NCBI GenBank assembly: GCA_011032825.1
Contig: JAADJZ010000014.1
Coordinates: 930,001-994,000, forward strand
Origin: Massariosphaeria phaeospora
Lineage: Eukaryota > Ascomycota > Dothideomycetes > Pleosporales
Direction of reading: 5' to 3'
DNA: 64,000 bases
In this document: one piece after another, positions 1 through 11,015 of the stretch
Layout: the number at the start of each line of letters is the position of its first letter
Position numbering within the stretch: position 1 is the first letter of the stretch
The notes under the pieces: model-generated
What the model saw: only the letters and a program-made list of their open reading frames with translations
The model's database searches: none
What the model was told of the DNA's origin: nothing
Position numbers and translations under genes: made by a program

Positions 1-1019
1 CTTGGCCTCGTTGAAGCAGAGGATGATGATACCGAGGGCGAGACCCGCGAAGCCGAGGATGTTCAGTGGCCCAAATTTGTCTGCCAATAGCCCGGGAATG
101 ATGCGCCCGAAAGTAGATGCAGCGTTGAGGATGGCGAGCAGGTAGAAGGCGAGCGTTGACTCCATACCTCTCGAGACGGCATACGATGGAACGAAGAACA
201 GAGGCGTGAACATGCCCAGAAAGACGAAGAAGAGTCCCACGATGATAATCACATAATGGCTTTCTTTAAATGCCGCGCCAATGAAGAGGGTGGTGGATCG
301 TGGCGGGAGTCGAGACTTGACGGTTACGCAGGAGAAAGCCAACAGAGGCAACATCAAGAAGCCGATGATGCGCACCGACCATCCGAATCCGAGCGTGGAG
401 CTCGTCAGCATCTTGGACAGCGCAATTGGCATGACGACGCCGCCAATAGACGAGCCGGATATGGCGAGCCCGAGTGCGGCGGCACGGTTCTTGTCGAAGA
501 ATTGCGAAACAGCGGCCATGGCGGGGAACATGGAGAGACCCATGGAGATGCCCATTAGCACGCCTTGCGCGAGCATGAAGTGCCAGTATTGCGTGCAGAG
601 GGAAGTCATCATGACGGCGAAGACGTAGAAGATTGCTGCTGGGCGAAGAATCTGTTTCTGTATTAGCCCAGCTCGCGAGGTCTCAAGGTATCGGAACGAC
701 TTACCCAAGCCCCGTACCGATCAAACAATGGCCCCCCAATCGCGCCCGTCAAAAGCGAGAGGAAAGCCGACAGTGATCCTATCCAAGCGATTTTGTCGGG
801 AGATTCGTGTGCTAGCTGGTGGGTCATGTAGTAGGCTTGGAAGACGCCGAAAGAGTTGGCGAAACCGAGGCCGCAGAAGAAGACGCATGAGGCGCCGCCT
901 GCAACGAGCCAAGCCTCAAGACCACCGTCTGGGGCTGGGGTGAGCAGAGAGTCGGTGGAGACGGGAACGTCGAGGGCTTGTTTCTCTGAACCACGTGGGG
1001 TCGTTTCGGCGGTGGACAT
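1..1019 (-). CDS. MFS transporter, monocarboxylate-transporter type (3' end beyond window)
   Basis: Membrane transporter of the major facilitator superfamily, probably carrying a small organic acid or related metabolite across the plasma membrane. The ATG at 1019 opens exon 1 (1019-705). A 47-nt intron (704-658, GTAAGT...CAG) separates it from exon 2, which stays open to the window edge. The N-terminal stretch PDGGLEAWLV is the usual opening of fungal monocarboxylate permeases (MCH/MCT group), followed by TM1 (CVFFCGLGFANSFGVFQAYY) and the loop motif GPLFDRYGAW. Further hydrophobic segments (FHMLAQGVLMGIS-like, GSSIGGVVMPIAL) follow the MCT pattern. The last helices and the stop lie outside the window. 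It is divergent from the Zn2Cys6 gene 359 bp away, so local control by that regulator is plausible. Family assignment is strong; the substrate is unknown. Confidence 0.9.
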
Positions 1020-1378
1020 GATTGCTGGAGGAGGTTTGATGGGCAAACTGTGAAGACCAAGGTGCGAATATAAGGGACTCTGAATATTTCCTGACTCTTC
1101 TATCTCGACTTGTTTTATGTGTAGTAGTCCTGCTGTTACTCCCTTTCTAGCCGTACTCGGAGATGGGCATCCTATTCGGGAAATTCAGCCAATCACATCT
1201 ATCGGCAAATTCAGGACGCGTTACTCCAGACACAGGCACCGAATACCGACTACATCAACAACCCCTCGCCCCTCTTCCTCGACATGCAAAGATTCTCGGA
1301 GATACCATAGCCTCGCACAATTCACTCCACTCGTCAGCAGTCCCGCAACCTTTACGCCAACAACGCACCTACCTCGCC
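1020..1378. promoter_or_regulatory. Shared divergent promoter region, MFS transporter / Zn2Cys6 regulator
   Basis: The 359 bp between two divergent start codons must hold both promoters and 5' leaders. No specific operator could be assigned by eye. Short ORFs here are not convincing genes. Confidence 0.5.
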
Positions 1379-3784
1379 ATGGCCGAACAGCCCGAACGTC
1401 GACGAAGAAGACCCGCTTTGTAAGCACATTGTACCATCTTTGCCGAGTTGAGCTGACCACCGCGCGCAGATCATGCACCCTCTGCAGACGCCGCAAGATC
1501 AGGTGCAATCGAGAAACGCCGTGCAATAACTGCGTGCGTTCCAAGACCGAAGCGTGTTTCTACGAGACACAGCGGCCTGGGCCTCCGCAGCAGCATGTGC
1601 TACCTGAACTTCGCCCCAATGTAAACCCTATATCGCGCGAAGACACGACCAGCATCAGTGAGATCTCCACGGCTTCGTCCCATCCCTTCGGCGCTGCTCA
1701 AACGAGCGCTTCCACGCCAGCCAGCCAGCCATTGCTCTCGGACTTCGAGTCCATGAAGCGCAGGATCCAAGAACTAGAAGACCAGCTTACTAAAGGGTTG
1801 CCCAAAGAGGGAGTGCAGACTGGTGTGCAATCTCCAGAGACGCCCAGCCTGAGCATCAAGACGACGACGTCGGCGATATCAGGCACCTTCCATATACAGG
1901 AGAGTCGCTTGGTGAGCAAGGGCCAGACGGTCTATGCCAGTGTAATGCATAAGAAGAGGTTGTTTGGGCGGAGCCATTGGATCATGGGAACAGCTGTGGT
2001 GAGTTCCGATAAACATCCTCCCCCATTACAGCATACTCACTGGTTAAGTTCTGGGACCTTTTCGAAATGATCGAGCCACTTGTACGAGACGAAACAGCAA
2101 AGACGTCCGTCATCCTCCAGAAGTGCAAGTCGCTGGGGAGACTTATCAAGTCGCGACGCGAGCCTCCGTGGCCCACACCGTTCAGCAGCGAACTTCCACC
2201 AAAACACGTTGCGGATGAGCTCGTCGATTGTTATTTGCGTACGAGTGAAGCCGTCTATCGCATCCTGCACGTGCCGACATTCAGAAGGGATTACGATACA
2301 CTCTGGACTTCAGACACCCCTATCGATACGACTTTTCTCGTCCAATTGAAGCTGGTCCTCGCCATCGGAGCTACCGTATACGACGAAGGCTTCTCCTTGC
2401 GAGCCTCGGCTATCAAATGGGTGTACGAAGCACAGACTTGGTTTTCAGAGCCAGAGTTTAAATCACGGCTGACTATCCAGTCGCTACAAAATCAGCTCTT
2501 GCTCCTTCTAGCGCGAGAATCCGCCGGCGTTGGCGCGAATCTGATCTGGATTGATGCTGGCTCATTGTTCCGAACAGCAATCCACATGGGCCTCCACAGG
2601 GATCCGGCAAACCTGCCCGACCGGACGATGCTTGCAGCTGAGATGCGTCGAAGGCTATGGAATACAGTCGTTGAAACCATGCTGCAGTCTAGCATGACCG
2701 CCGGCGCACCTCCACTTATCTCGCTCGACGACTTTGACACGAGTTCGCCAGGAAATTTCCACGACGAGCAGCTCGATACTGTTCAACCAGTACCGGAGCT
2801 TGAAACCGAGTTCACGCAGATATCCGTTGCAATTGCATTGCGCAAGACGCTCCCGATTCGGCTCGCAGTCATCAAGTTTCTGAACAATCTGAGCTCCAAT
2901 GGCACCTACGACGAAACGCTTCGCTTGGACGCCGAGCTGCGAGCATCCTACAAGACTCTATGCCAGACCCTCCAAGGTTGTGCTTCGCGCGCTGAACAAC
3001 CAACCTCTCAGTTCGCGATACGGGTCGTCGATCTGATCATGCGTCGGTACCTGTCGTCCATCCACATTCCCTTTTTTGGCCCAGCATTGCATGAAACAAC
3101 ATACGCATTCTCAAGGAAGGTAGCCGTGGACACGTCACTCAGGATATGGTACAGTGTAAAACCAAAACCAGACATACAATCGCTACCTTTGAATGTGGCA
3201 TCAGCCCCAGACCTTGGCGATGAGGACCTAGTCCGCATGGTCAACCATGGCTCTGGATTCTTCCGCACCGTGCCTGTTCAAGCCATATTTATCATCATTG
3301 CTGAATTACGGTCCCAAATCCAGGAGGAAGAAAATCTCGGCCCCGTACAGCCACGGCCAGATCTACTGGCGGTGGTCGACGACGCTAAGACATGGATGTT
3401 ACGCTGCATCGAGTTAGGCGAAGTGAATATTAAGGGATATATGTTCATATGCATGGTGAAAGCCCAGATTGATGGGCTTGTCAGAAGAGCCACGAAAGAG
3501 GAGATACCGGGCCTGTTGGTCAATGCTGCGGAAGAGGCTGAGGAGGTGTGCTTGGCAGTATTGGAGAGAAAGGTGGTGGAGGGGCAGGATCAAAGTGTAG
3601 GGCTTGGGTTGCCTGAATTGGTGGACGAGTGGGATCTAATGGTGAGTGGAAGATTCAGCTGAGGGGGTACGCGTTACTGACAAAATATTTACAGATGGCT
3701 GACACGGAGTTTGACACGGGCGGAGTGCTGGATCCCATGAGCTGGCTCTGCAACGACGGCGCTGTGAATGAGCTGTCGATGTAG
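1379..3784 (+). CDS. Zn2Cys6 transcription factor with fungal-specific regulatory domain
   Basis: Nuclear transcription regulator of about 750 residues in four exons: 1379-1419, 1470-1998, 2049-3641 and 3695-3784. All junctions are GT/AG, and the reading frame closes exactly at TAG 3782-3784. The binuclear zinc cluster is split by intron 1 right before its first cysteine; the cysteines are C16, C19, C26, C32, C35 and C43 (spacing 2-6-5-2-7). A basic RRRRR stretch precedes it and a coiled-coil-like linker (FESMKRRIQELEDQL) follows. The central half matches the fungal_trans domain (DAGSLFRTAIHMGLHRD, EMRRRLWNTVVE). The tail ends DPMSWLCNDG... as in many such regulators. It lies head to head with the MFS transporter, which is therefore a likely target, and at the edge of a run of oxidative tailoring genes. 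The target pathway cannot be read from sequence. Confidence 0.93.
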
Positions 3785-4414
3785 TGATGACGTGGAGAGG
3801 ATATCGACAGTCCGAGTTATCAAAGCGACAAATGCTCCCGTATAACTATATACGGTACACTAGCGTCGGTAAACTCTTTTCAAAGAACGGAGGGCCTGAT
3901 GTTGCTTCACCGACAGTAACGTTGTAGTGAATGGTAGATAAACGACCCTAAGCCCTCTTCGCAGGCACTTTCACCACAGCGTACGGCCACCAACCTGGTC
4001 TGGGCGCGGCGCGACACTCGCCTTGGCGTCAACGCTCTTCGATCGCGCACCCATAACCCTCCGCTTCAGACCCGATACCTTCCAGTTCGGCTGCTCTCTT
4101 CTACGACACCACCCCAACCCACCGTGTTTCCCAACCCCCACAGCTTATCCAGCCACTAGCAAGAGACACGGTTACATGATCTGTATGCTATGTGACAGGG
4201 CATAGAACTACGAGACTATGTACCTTCCTAAATACCAACACCGCTAGGCGCCACATCACCCTATGTAGACGACAGATGCATAGAGGATCGCTTCAACGAT
4301 CCTTCCGGCCGTCGTCCTTAAAAATAGTAGGTTCCCTGACAGTTGTTTTCCCAAAGTGATTAAATAACATGGGTATAGCCAAGCTTTTGCCGCCTCCCTC
4401 CCCGTCCTCTTGGG
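3785..4414. other. Gene-free stretch, possible further gene debris
   Basis: No intact gene. On the minus strand near 3960-4110 a short protein-like trace (LKRRVMGARSKSVDAKASVAP, then in another frame GWWPYAVVKVPAKRA and a stop at about 3956) suggests the shifted 3' end of an old gene. I do not recognise the family. Confidence 0.4.
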
Positions 4415-5400
4415 GTCTTTCTCGCCAACGAAAACACTCCGATTACTCTCCGGGGCCGAGATCGCACGTTCAGCCTGGGGTATGTAATGAAAAGGTTTAC
4501 CGGTTTGAGACCCGCGACTATCTTCTCGCTTGGCATGAAAGACCAGTCCTCGATGCGCGGGTTATGAGGTATGCCAAACTACAATGTCTTCGTAACAAGT
4601 ATTAACAGCATCAGGTTGGAATAACGATTGGCGGTTCGTAATCCACGATGCGATCCCTTCACCCCCGCGTGATTGCATAGTATGCGTACCGGCCGCATAC
4701 AGCTCCTCGTCTGAATAGCAGGTCACCCCAACGGCATGTTCGCCGAAGTCAGAACGTCCAGCGTGATATGGAGTGGGATGTGCGGGGATAAGCTGGCTAT
4801 AATATGGGAGCAGTTGAATCCAACCGATGTTCCCGTCGTCCCGTTGATCTTGTCCTCGTTGATCATCTTGAAAACTCGGTTCTTGCTAACTATGATCGAG
4901 GTCTAGGCCTGGTTCCTTTTCGATGATTGAAGACTCTGCAACATAGCCGACGCCGAAGGGGTTGGCGTCGTGTGGAAACCGCATCGGAACCGATTCTTCG
5001 ACGACAAGCGAGTTCTTGTATCCCTCGAGCGCGCGGTCAATGCGCAGACTGAAGAGATGCTGATGGTATGACGCAAGGACGCCTGGCGCCACGACCGTCC
5101 CATATGGAACATGATCGCCTACATCGATGGGTGCAGTTGAGAGGGTACCTGTAGCCCTTACTTCGTAGTGTATTGAGGCATTCTGCCCGAAGTAGAAAAT
5201 GAAGATATACTCATAGTTGCTGACCGTGATGATCGTCTGCAGAACTAGCAACCGCATTCCCTGTGCGGAAATTGGTATGTTTCCAGAGTGTTCCGTCGTC
5301 CTGTTTGTAACCTGTAGGGCGCGTAGAATCCTCTTCACTCTACGACATGGTCACCAAAGGAAATATCACACCTTATTATACATGCAGGTCCCCTAAAGTC
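4415..5400 (-). pseudogene. Copper amine oxidase relic (C-terminal half, several lesions)
   Basis: Decayed peroxisomal-type copper amine oxidase. Read 5'->3' on the minus strand the pieces come in family order. First is GYKQDDGTLWKHTNFRTGN (about 5320-5265), then after a frame change VLQTIITVSNYEY (about 5250-5210), where SNYEY is the topaquinone site, and VRATGTLST...GDHVPYGTVVAPGVLASYHQHLFSLR. Next, after another break, come EHAVGVTCYSDEELYAAG and QSRGGEGIASW (about 4745-4635), and finally HNPRIEDWSFMPSEKI (about 4560-4500). The longest open piece is 4886-5338. Between pieces there are stops and frame changes, and the N-terminal half is not recognisable. Active members oxidise primary amines to aldehydes with release of H2O2 and NH3; this copy cannot. 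Intact neighbours argue for local decay rather than poor assembly. Confidence 0.85.
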
Positions 5401-6099
5401 AGGAATAACCGAAAACTAATGTAAATCTGATAGGAAGCGTTGCAAAAAGGCAAGCGCAGTTAGACACGACGAGCATACTTATCGGAGCGACTAGAAGAGT
5501 TCAAAGTTATCTCGCCATTTAGAAGTCTTCGGCTGCTATCAGAGCGGGGTTAGTCGAGGTCTGCGGAGATTGGAGTATTGTTAAATCATGTGATCGCACG
5601 CCACCTAGTCAGCCCTATCTTTGAATAAAGTATTACAATGTCTGTACGGTCAGATATACACTATGTAGTGGAAAGTTTTGAGGTTCTTAACAACAGAAAG
5701 TTGCTCTTCACCGGGGATCATATAGGGTTCCTGAGTAGTGTATCACGTGATTACACATCTCAGCGCTTATTGCGGCACAGTATGCGCAGCGCGTGCACAG
5801 TTGAAACCTTACGCACTACCAATTGGTGCATGCTCTACCAATGAATCCGAAGTGCATAGTAGGATTCTGATACGATTTCAAACCCTTGCCGCTCGTTACT
5901 AGATTCGAATCACTTTAACTGTGGACACCTGAACTGTAACCTGTCGCAGCTCACGCAATTTCTTTGCTATGAAAAAGAACCTCGATAAATGTGGGATACA
6001 TTTCAACAGCGGCGTGCCCGGATTTTCTGTAATAAATTGAAGCCCGTGTACCGTTGTGCGCTAGGTCTTCAGTCGGATCTGCATTCGTCTTCCCCAACC
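5401..6099. other. Gene-free stretch upstream of the small secreted-protein gene
   Basis: No credible coding sequence; short plus-strand ORFs have no recognisable composition. It probably contains the promoter of the gene starting at 6100 and the lost 5' part of the amine oxidase relic. Confidence 0.5.
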
Positions 6100-6481
6100 A
6101 TGCATGTTCAGATGTCTTCACTACTTCTGCTTCTTGCGCTGTATGCAGGTCAGACTATTGCATATCCCGCGTCTGCATCAATGGTCTGATCCCTTACATT
6201 CTCTCTCATTCCAAATACTGACATTACGCAGGAAAACGGCGTAAACAACAACGTGAGACTGGTACTTCGCGACAGATTAACGTTACGAGGTTTTTTGAGC
6301 GATCTCGATAAGATCGTGGAGGATGTCAAGGACAAAGTCGAAGATGAGTGGAAAGAACATGTGGAAGATCCTCTTTCTAAGGTAAGTCTTAGCGGCCGTC
6401 GTTTGCGCATCATGTGTTCTCACACTTTCATAGATCAAAATCACACCGCCTAAGATTACATTGCCTAAGGAGAGCCGCTGA
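6100..6481 (+). CDS. Small secreted protein, three exons (effector-like)
   Basis: Predicted secreted protein of 93 residues, invisible as a single ORF. Exons are 6100-6183 (28 codons), 6232-6381 (50 codons) and 6434-6481 (15 codons plus TGA). Intron 1 (48 nt) has donor GTCTGA and a TACTGAC branch site; intron 2 (52 nt) has GTAAGT and ends CATAG. The N terminus is a clean signal peptide (MSSLLLLLALYAGQTIAYP). The mature chain is charged and helical (DLDKIVEDVKDKVEDEWKEH) and has no cysteine; the tail is KITPPKITLPKESR. A second ATG at 6112 would give a slightly shorter signal peptide. No family is recognised. Size, secretion and location in a gene-poor segment with a pseudogene are typical of lineage-specific secreted proteins, but a function in host interaction is only a guess. 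Confidence 0.75.
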
Positions 6482-6701
6482 GAATGTCGCATAGGTTTTG
6501 GGTACGCTCAGTGTAGACACATTTATTGAAAAGCGAAGATCGAGATCAACAGATTGACACACGACTGGAATACGCTGTCTTTCACTACGAATCCTCAACG
6601 TTCTATATCTCATTTCGCTAAGACGACCGATCGAAAAGAAGGATTGGCTCCAGAGAGACACGGGTTCAAAAGAACCATACTACGTTCCACATGATCATTT
6701 C

Positions 6702-7439
6702 CTACATGTTACTAAGTTCTGTCCCGTTCTCAGGCTTGGTTCTCACGTCTCGATGACGATGACGGTGGAGTTCACCCGCAGCAACGCAAAGATACATAAG
6801 ATACCTACATCGGTTTAGTTTATAGATGTTGTAATATTGGACGGATACCCACGTGATGATTAAGAAGACAACCAGTACGAGGCAGATGATGAACAGAGGT
6901 TCCGAGACCCCATGAATCCATCCACCATTTACGTCGAGGTAGGAATTGTAGCACCCTTTCACCTTTGGTCAGTATGGCTCTTGTGTCATTACAAAACGTC
7001 TTTACACTTACATGGCTCAAAAAAACTGACCAAGCGCAGCTTCAACATGACAATAACCCCACATCCCAGCGACTACGGACCAGCTTGTAGCAAGAGTCGT
7101 TGTCATGATCACAGCGTATAGTAAAGATACGGATCGGAGGAGATACATGAGGAGATTGATGGTTTCTATCATGATTGTGATGATTGGTGGCATTGCGTAG
7201 AACGCTGGCAACTTTCTAAGCATGTTCATTAGCTATGATACGTATGGTGAATTAGATCATCACCTTCTAGACGGCATATAGTCGTTCGGGTCCGCTAGTT
7301 TTAGTCCTTTCATAGGGAACGGATTAATAGGAGCCCGCCATAACTGAACCATATAGGGAATAACGAGTGATAAAATGAGCGTTGCTAATAGAAGTGTAAA
7401 AGCTTCGAGCCTGATGCGTCTTGTACGATTGTACTCCAT
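6702..7439 (-). pseudogene. Small multi-pass membrane protein gene, frameshifted in an A7 run (or sequencing error)
   Basis: Three-exon gene for a protein with about four membrane segments. Exon 1 (7439-7264) starts MEYNRTRRIRLEAF and carries TM1 (TLLLATLILSLVIPYMV). A 48-nt intron follows (7263-7216, branch GCTAATG, ending CTTAG). Exon 2 (7215-7012) carries hydrophobic stretches around PPIITIMIETINLLMYLL and LYAVIMTTTLATSW. A 49-nt intron with a perfect GTAAGT donor (7011-6963) leads to exon 3 (6962-6702) with TM4 (PLFIICLVLVVFLIITW). Exon 2 contains a run of seven T on the coding strand (7019-7025); as read it hits TGA just before the donor. One additional T would join all exons in phase. 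An alternative splice, GTCAGT donor to a later AAAG acceptor (about 75-nt intron), also keeps the frame. No family recognised. Confidence 0.6.
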
Positions 7440-8022
7440 TTTAATGAAGTGAATGGATAAGTGAGGACAGTATCTCGAGTCCGGGGATAGGCTATTAAGG
7501 GCGTTGGTGTGTGCAAGTGTTCGCAAGTTAACGTGGCCTGAATCTTCGGAGCGACACGTCGTCACGGGTGGTGGCCTAAACATGGCGCATTATGGCGCAA
7601 TCGAACCTGATCTACGCATCAGGATGTTCATTGGTAGCTTCTACGGGGTTCGCATGCGGCGTAGTAGCGTCTAAAACAAAAAAGAGGGGTCTGAGATAAA
7701 GAAATCCGAACGATCCTGGCATAATCCGTTGCACATGTGCATCTAGGTATCTATACCCTCCTATCTACACAATTTCTGTACCAGACGTTACCTAGTATAC
7801 TAGATACAGTAGGGCTTTGTCGAAACAAAGGTAATATATTTACTTACTACTGGAATCTTATATACAGTCAAGAGGATTCTCCGACGCCGGCTTGTGGGAA
7901 ATACGCAAAATGTCGAAACACGGCCGGTATATGTTGCTAGGTCTTCTCGATATCCACCGTTATCGCAAGTCCTCGCTCTATCGACTCTCAACAAACATGC
8001 AGACTTCGAGGGGAAGCACGTC
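7440..8022. other. Intergenic, contains a MITE fragment
   Basis: Between the start of the membrane-protein gene and the stop of the P450 gene; both are transcribed leftward, so this holds the 5' leader of one and the 3' region of the other. Only the repeat remnant listed separately is recognisable. Confidence 0.5.
7793..7884 (-). repeat. Internal fragment of the CACC-TIR MITE family
   Basis: The stretch CTAGTATACTAGATACAGTA-GGGCTTTGT ... ATATACAGTCAAGAGGATT matches, in reverse orientation, the inner part of the MITE copies at 20341 and 46721 and closely parallels the truncated copy at 49350-49491. Both terminal inverted repeats are missing. Confidence 0.6.
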
Positions 8023-9744
8023 TCACCTCTGACAAACTGTGACCCGACACGGATACTGATTCGCCGGATGCTCTCCTCCGCCACCGCCACTGACCTGGTA
8101 GGCTCGCTCTCCATCCACCGTCTTGACCCCTGTAGTCGGATGCAGCTTGTCCCATTCCTCATAAGCCGGCTGTATGCTGAACTCCCTAAGCATCAACACA
8201 AGCACCGTCTTCATTTCGGCAATTGCCAAAGTCTGGCCGATACAGTTACGGGGTCCCGATTCAAAGACTCGCCATGCACCTTTAACCGGATAGTACGGGT
8301 GCGAGGAATCGACGAGCCACCGATCCGGGATGTACGAGTCAGGCTCCGGCCAATACGCAGGGTTGCGCTGGAAAGCCTCGTGCATGATCCATATCGCGCA
8401 GTTCGCAGTCGGGAACCGTGTACCGTCTTCGGAAATAAGCTCGAGGTCTGGACTGCCCATTCGCGCGCCACCTGCGGGTGGAAATAAGCGCAGAGTTTCT
8501 TTAATGGCGGCGAGCGTGAGAGGCAGGCGATTGAGAAGGTTTGGATTGGCCACCAGACGGCGAGGAGTAGCTGAGACGTCTTCGCCGAATACATCGTCAT
8601 GTTCCGCTCTCACCCTAGCTAGGATTTTCGGATGCTTATGCAGGAGATGAACTGCATATGTTATGGTGCTCGAGGTGGTATCGTGGCCGGTAACGAAGAA
8701 AAGCCGGATTTGAGCAGTGGCATAACGCTTGAACTCGTCGTCTATTACCGTTGTTTCGCCTCCCGCAGCGTGGTTATCCAACGCCAGTGCCACGATAGAT
8801 TTGTTCTGTTGCCGATATCTTCCGGCTCGGTTTGAATCGCGGAAAGAGTCATTGTGCTCTGAAAAACGCTTCTCGAGTTCCCTGTGGATGGTTGCGTCGA
8901 TGATGCGCCCGTAGTACCAAACAAAGAATGGACGCGTAGGGTTCCAGCGGCGGATAAGGTTGGTCTCCGCGCCGAAAGTCACGATATCAATCAGAGACCG
9001 CATACCATCTGCGAACATGGAGTCTTGACGCTGGTAGTCTAGTTTCATGTCCCTATTCAGCGTTAATCGTGGTAGAATCGAGTGCAGAAGTAGGCATACA
9101 TACATGCCAATGAGAGCAATAACATCAATGGCCAATCTGATGGTGGCCTCTTCGAACTGAAATACCTGCCCTTGTTCTGCGTTTCTGCGCAGAATAGCGC
9201 AAAAAATCTCGCCCACTTCTACAATCTTGTGGACCTGTTCGAGCATGTAGCCTTCGCTAAATCCAGGGGCGAAAATGGACCGCCAGCGCTTCCAAGTCGT
9301 CTCGGGCATCGTGATGAGGCTCGGACCGCCGGTCATTTGCAGGAATGCATCGGATATCGTTACCGGCTTAGGGATGTTGATGTGTTGCATGACTTGAGCG
9401 GCAGCAAATGGACTTCCAACCACTAGCAGTGGGACATTGAAAGGCCAAAAGTCCATGTAAAAAATGCCATGTTCGGAATAATCTCGAAAGATGTCTAATG
9501 CCGCATAGTTGAGAATAGCATCTGATGGAAACCGCCCAACGTATTTTTTGATGATGTGTAGGTGACCGAGCATCCAGCTGAATGGCGGCATCGGCTTGCA
9601 GAGTTAGGTATATCTTGAACATGAGATTGCAAAACCCACCTTGCCCTGTTTCTGCAGATTACGTATGACCTTCCGAGACGTGTATGCTGTGGCGACGAAG
9701 TACGCCAATGTAGCAAATATGATGGTCGTGATCAGAAAAGACAT
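8023..9744 (-). CDS. Cytochrome P450 monooxygenase, CYP59-like
   Basis: Membrane-bound heme monooxygenase of 541 residues in three exons: 9744-9640, 9594-9104 and 9052-8023. Intron 1 is 45 nt. Intron 2 (9103-9053, 51 nt, GTATGT...AATAG) has no stop and is easy to miss; removing it restores GMDMKLDYQ. Exon 1 is a membrane anchor (MSFLITTIIFATLAYFVATA). P450 landmarks: I-helix FVTGHDTTSS, ExxR motif in IKETLRLFPP, PDRW, and the heme loop FESGPRNCIG with the ligand cysteine. The N-terminal proximal part (FPSDA, IFYMDFWPFNVPLLVV) resembles the CYP59 group that includes sterigmatocystin and aflatoxin pathway enzymes, so an oxidative step in a secondary pathway is plausible. The specific substrate is unknown. 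The next gene upstream is a reductase in the same orientation. Confidence 0.93.
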
Positions 9745-11015
9745 CGATGGCCATGAGTTAGAGAAGCACGGTGGTCAGCTTTCGGGTATACAAAAGAGTT
9801 GACGCGCTGATTTTCAACCTCTACTTCGAGTATATAGAGTATAAAGAAGACCCCCACTGTGTTTCGTGGGCGTTTGTAGTCGACCCCGTGCCCTCCTATA
9901 TCGGCGTGAAGTGATCACGACATCGAATATCGGACTGTCACAGCCGGCTGCTTCTTGATAACATGGTTTACCTAGGCATGTGACACTGTTTTGAACAAGC
10001 CTTGAAATAAAATCGAGCCGGAGATCGCTTCCAACCGTCATGTGCAGTCAATGTTGGCCTCTCGGGTCGCTTACCGAGGTTTCCGACTATTCAATTCGCG
10101 TCCGTGAAGCTTTCTCCATCCATGTCGGTTCCACTCTTGTATCGACGAACGGAAGGAACAAACAGGGTTAGAGCCCTTACGTAAGCGAGGATTACGGAAT
10201 CTTGGAGTGCTCGGTCGATGATCTGGGGACGGCATATGCCCAACCGAGGCTGTAGTATATGTTCCCTGCCCCATGAACAGCGCTAGAAGCACTATGGACG
10301 TCCGGGGTACTTTTTGGAGTAATGATCGATGTTTTGGAAAGAGAAAACCAGCGGCGCGCTAGGAGATTGGTGCGTCGGACTCGTGAAGAGAAGAAAGCAA
10401 AGAAGGGGGTCATCGTACTAGGGCGGGTATGTAGAAGTACTCATCTGTGACGTATAGCCTATTGGAGTACTGGCACACGGAAGAAATGTTTGAGGCGTGT
10501 TAACTTTAACGGAATGTTGGTGATGTTGCTGAAGTGCGGCGCTGTTACAATAATAGCCTAAGATATCCACTGTTCGGCGATCCACGCGCTACTCCTATTC
10601 TAGGGTAGTACGAGGCCCCTCGTCCAATAGAAGAATTTGGCGACTCTTGCGATGAGCATCTTTTATCTCCAGCGTGCGTTGTGTCTCCTCTGGGAAGGTT
10701 ACTTTTCGTGCGAGTCCGTAACTCCGAGCGGAGGGCATCAACATGAATACACCCGAGGTGCACACTATAATCTTGGATTTATATCGAGCCTGAGAGAGTG
10801 ATACAGATTGATACGACAGTACTTCATTCGACGTCTACTAACGAGACTCGTTTTTCCAACGTGTGAGACGGGCGTCGTACCATGGAATCGGTTTGCATGC
10901 AAAAGAACTGGAACAAAGAGAGTGGGGAATAGGAAACTTCTGCACCGCATGTCCTGAGACCTGTTAGTAATTGTAAATCCGGTTTGAGATTACATGATGG
11001 CTGCACATTTCTTTA
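9745..11015. other. 1.27-kb gene-free stretch
   Basis: Only short ORFs without recognisable composition or plausible splice extensions. It holds the P450 promoter and the 3' region of the dehydrogenase gene. Confidence 0.5.
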
